From Alphaproteobacteria bacterium (GTDB lineage Bacteria; Pseudomonadota; Alphaproteobacteria; Sphingomonadales; Rhodothalassiaceae): 6,844 bases of DNA. The first letter of the stretch is position 1. The number at the start of each line of letters is the position of its first letter. Location of the stretch: positions 1-6,844 of the forward strand of contig RFKS01000303.1 of NCBI GenBank assembly GCA_003694205.1, written 5' to 3'. Both the position numbers and the translations under genes were made by a program. Below, in pieces: positions 5,831 to 6,844 of the stretch. The notes beneath the pieces are model-generated. The model made no database searches, was not told the DNA's origin, and saw nothing but the letters and a program-made list of their open reading frames with translations.

Positions 5831-6844
5831 ATGCGCCGCCTCATTCTCACCGTCCTCCTCGCGCTCGCCCCGCTCGCCGTGCGCGCCGAATCGCTCCTGC
5901 TCCTGCCCGATGCCGTCTTCGACGGGATGGCGCGGCACGCCGGATGGGCGGTTCTCGTCACGGACGGACGCATCGCCGCAGCGGGACCGACGGGTTCGAT
6001 CGCCGTACCCGGGGACGCGCGCCGGATCGATCTTGCCGGCATGACGCTCCTTCCCGGGCTCATCGAGGCGCACAGCCACATCCTGCTCCACCCCTATGAC
6101 GAGACCGCGTGGAACGATCAGGTATTGACGGAGTCGCGGGCGGAACGCGTGGCAAGGGCGGTCATGCATCTGCGGGCGCATCTTGAGGCCGGCTTCACCA
6201 CCTTGCGCGACCTCGGCACCGAGGGCGCGGGCTATGCCGATGTCGGCCTCAGGACGGCGATCGAAAAGGGCGTCATCATGGGGCCGCGGCTCGTCGTCGC
6301 CGGGCCTGCGATCGTCGCCACCGGCTCCTACGGGCCGAAGGGCTTCGCGCCCCATGTATCGGTGCCGCTCGGTGCCGAGGAGGCGGACGGCACCGACCTC
6401 ATCCGCGTTGCCCGGCGCCAGATCGGGCACGGCATCGACGTCGTCAAGGTCTATGCCGATTATCGCTGGGGACCCGACGGTAGTGCCCGCCCCACCTTTT
6501 CGCTCGAGGAGCTCGCGAGCCTGGTACGGATCGCTGCCGATTCGGGACGCCCCGTCGTCGCTCATGCCGCCACTGCCGAGGGCATGCGCCGGGCGACGCT
6601 CGCCGGTGTGCGCTCGATCGAGCATGGCGACGAGGGGACGGACGAGGTTTTCGCCCTGATGGCGGCACGCGGAGTCTTTTACTGTCCGACGCTGGCCGCT
6701 GGTGAGGCGGTGGCGCAATATCAGGGCTGGCGCAAGGGACGGGACCCGGAACCCGAACGCGTGACCCGCAAGAAGGAGACCTTCCGCCGCGCGCTCGCCG
6801 CCGGCGTGCCCATTTGCATGGGCTCGGACGTCGGTGTCTTCACC
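5831..6844 (+). CDS. Exported metal-dependent amidohydrolase, imidazolonepropionase-like (3' end outside window)
   Basis: The first 338 residues are in the window and the frame is open at the edge. The start carries a signal peptide ([19 protein letters not shown], likely cleaved near residue 19), so the enzyme should act in the periplasm. The rest is a TIM-barrel amidohydrolase of the group related to imidazolonepropionase and Xaa-Pro dipeptidase-type hydrolases: a beta-sandwich start ([13 protein letters not shown]), [14 protein letters not shown] with metal ligands His81 and His83, [11 protein letters not shown] (120-130), the likely carboxylated Lys206 in DVVKVYAD, His245 in VVAHA, SIEHGDE with His265, and GSDVG with Asp333. 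All expected metal ligands up to the cut are present. Family members hydrolyse cyclic amides or peptide-like bonds; the substrate here cannot be told. It is transcribed away from the MCP gene and does not closely resemble the dihydropyrimidinase at the left, although both belong to the same superfamily. Confidence 0.9.
   Translation, partial: MRRLILTVLLALAPLAVRAESLLLLPDAVFDGMARHAGWAVLVTDGRIAAAGPTGSIAVPGDARRIDLAGMTLLPGLIEAHSHILLHPYDETAWNDQVLTESRAERVARAVMHLRAHLEAGFTTLRDLGTEGAGYADVGLRTAIEKGVIMGPRLVVAGPAIVATGSYGPKGFAPHVSVPLGAEEADGTDLIRVARRQIGHGIDVVKVYADYRWGPDGSARPTFSLEELASLVRIAADSGRPVVAHAATAEGMRRATLAGVRSIEHGDEGTDEVFALMAARGVFYCPTLAAGEAVAQYQGWRKGRDPEPERVTRKKETFRRALAAGVPICMGSDVGVFT

Noticed and set aside
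5603..6718. 372-codon upstream extension of the MCP frame
   Set aside because: It runs antisense to the amidohydrolase gene, its sequence has no recognisable domain, and the MCP start at 5602 has its own Shine-Dalgarno and a normal N-terminus.

Overview
The window is GC-rich with dense, mostly directional coding. Its gene families point to an alphaproteobacterium, though this rests on protein style and base composition rather than on a marker gene: an OprB-type porin, a methyl-accepting chemotaxis protein (MCP) with a long Glu/Arg coiled coil after HAMP, an NnrS-like membrane protein and a PchB-like chorismate mutase. No mobile element, CRISPR array, rRNA or tRNA gene, or phage gene was found.

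Layout. (1) Positions 1-751, plus strand: the end of a dihydropyrimidinase/hydantoinase gene followed 5 bases later by a complete cytidine deaminase gene. This is a pyrimidine salvage/breakdown pair, and a 14-base perfect palindrome sits on the stop/start junction. (2) Positions 763-5602, minus strand, read right to left: an MCP, an OprB-family porin, a divergent NnrS-family membrane protein and a small AroQ-fold chorismate mutase/isochorismate-pyruvate lyase-like protein. The last gene converges on the cytidine deaminase gene with 11 bases between stop codons, and a compact minus-strand terminator fills that gap. (3) Positions 5603-5830: a 228-base divergent promoter region with an AT-rich core and two short palindromes. 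(4) Positions 5831-6844, plus strand: the first 338 residues of an exported metal-dependent amidohydrolase, cut by the window end.

The two left genes plausibly act together: cytidine to uridine, then uracil, then dihydropyrimidine ring opening. The minus-strand genes share a direction but have no obvious common pathway. The MCP and porin are separated by a strong 27-base palindrome, and porin to NnrS and NnrS to chorismate mutase are close enough for co-transcription. I see no clear evidence of a new multi-gene system. The points most worth checking are the shortened NnrS-like protein beside a PchB-like enzyme, the palindromes at gene junctions, and the long charged helix in the MCP.
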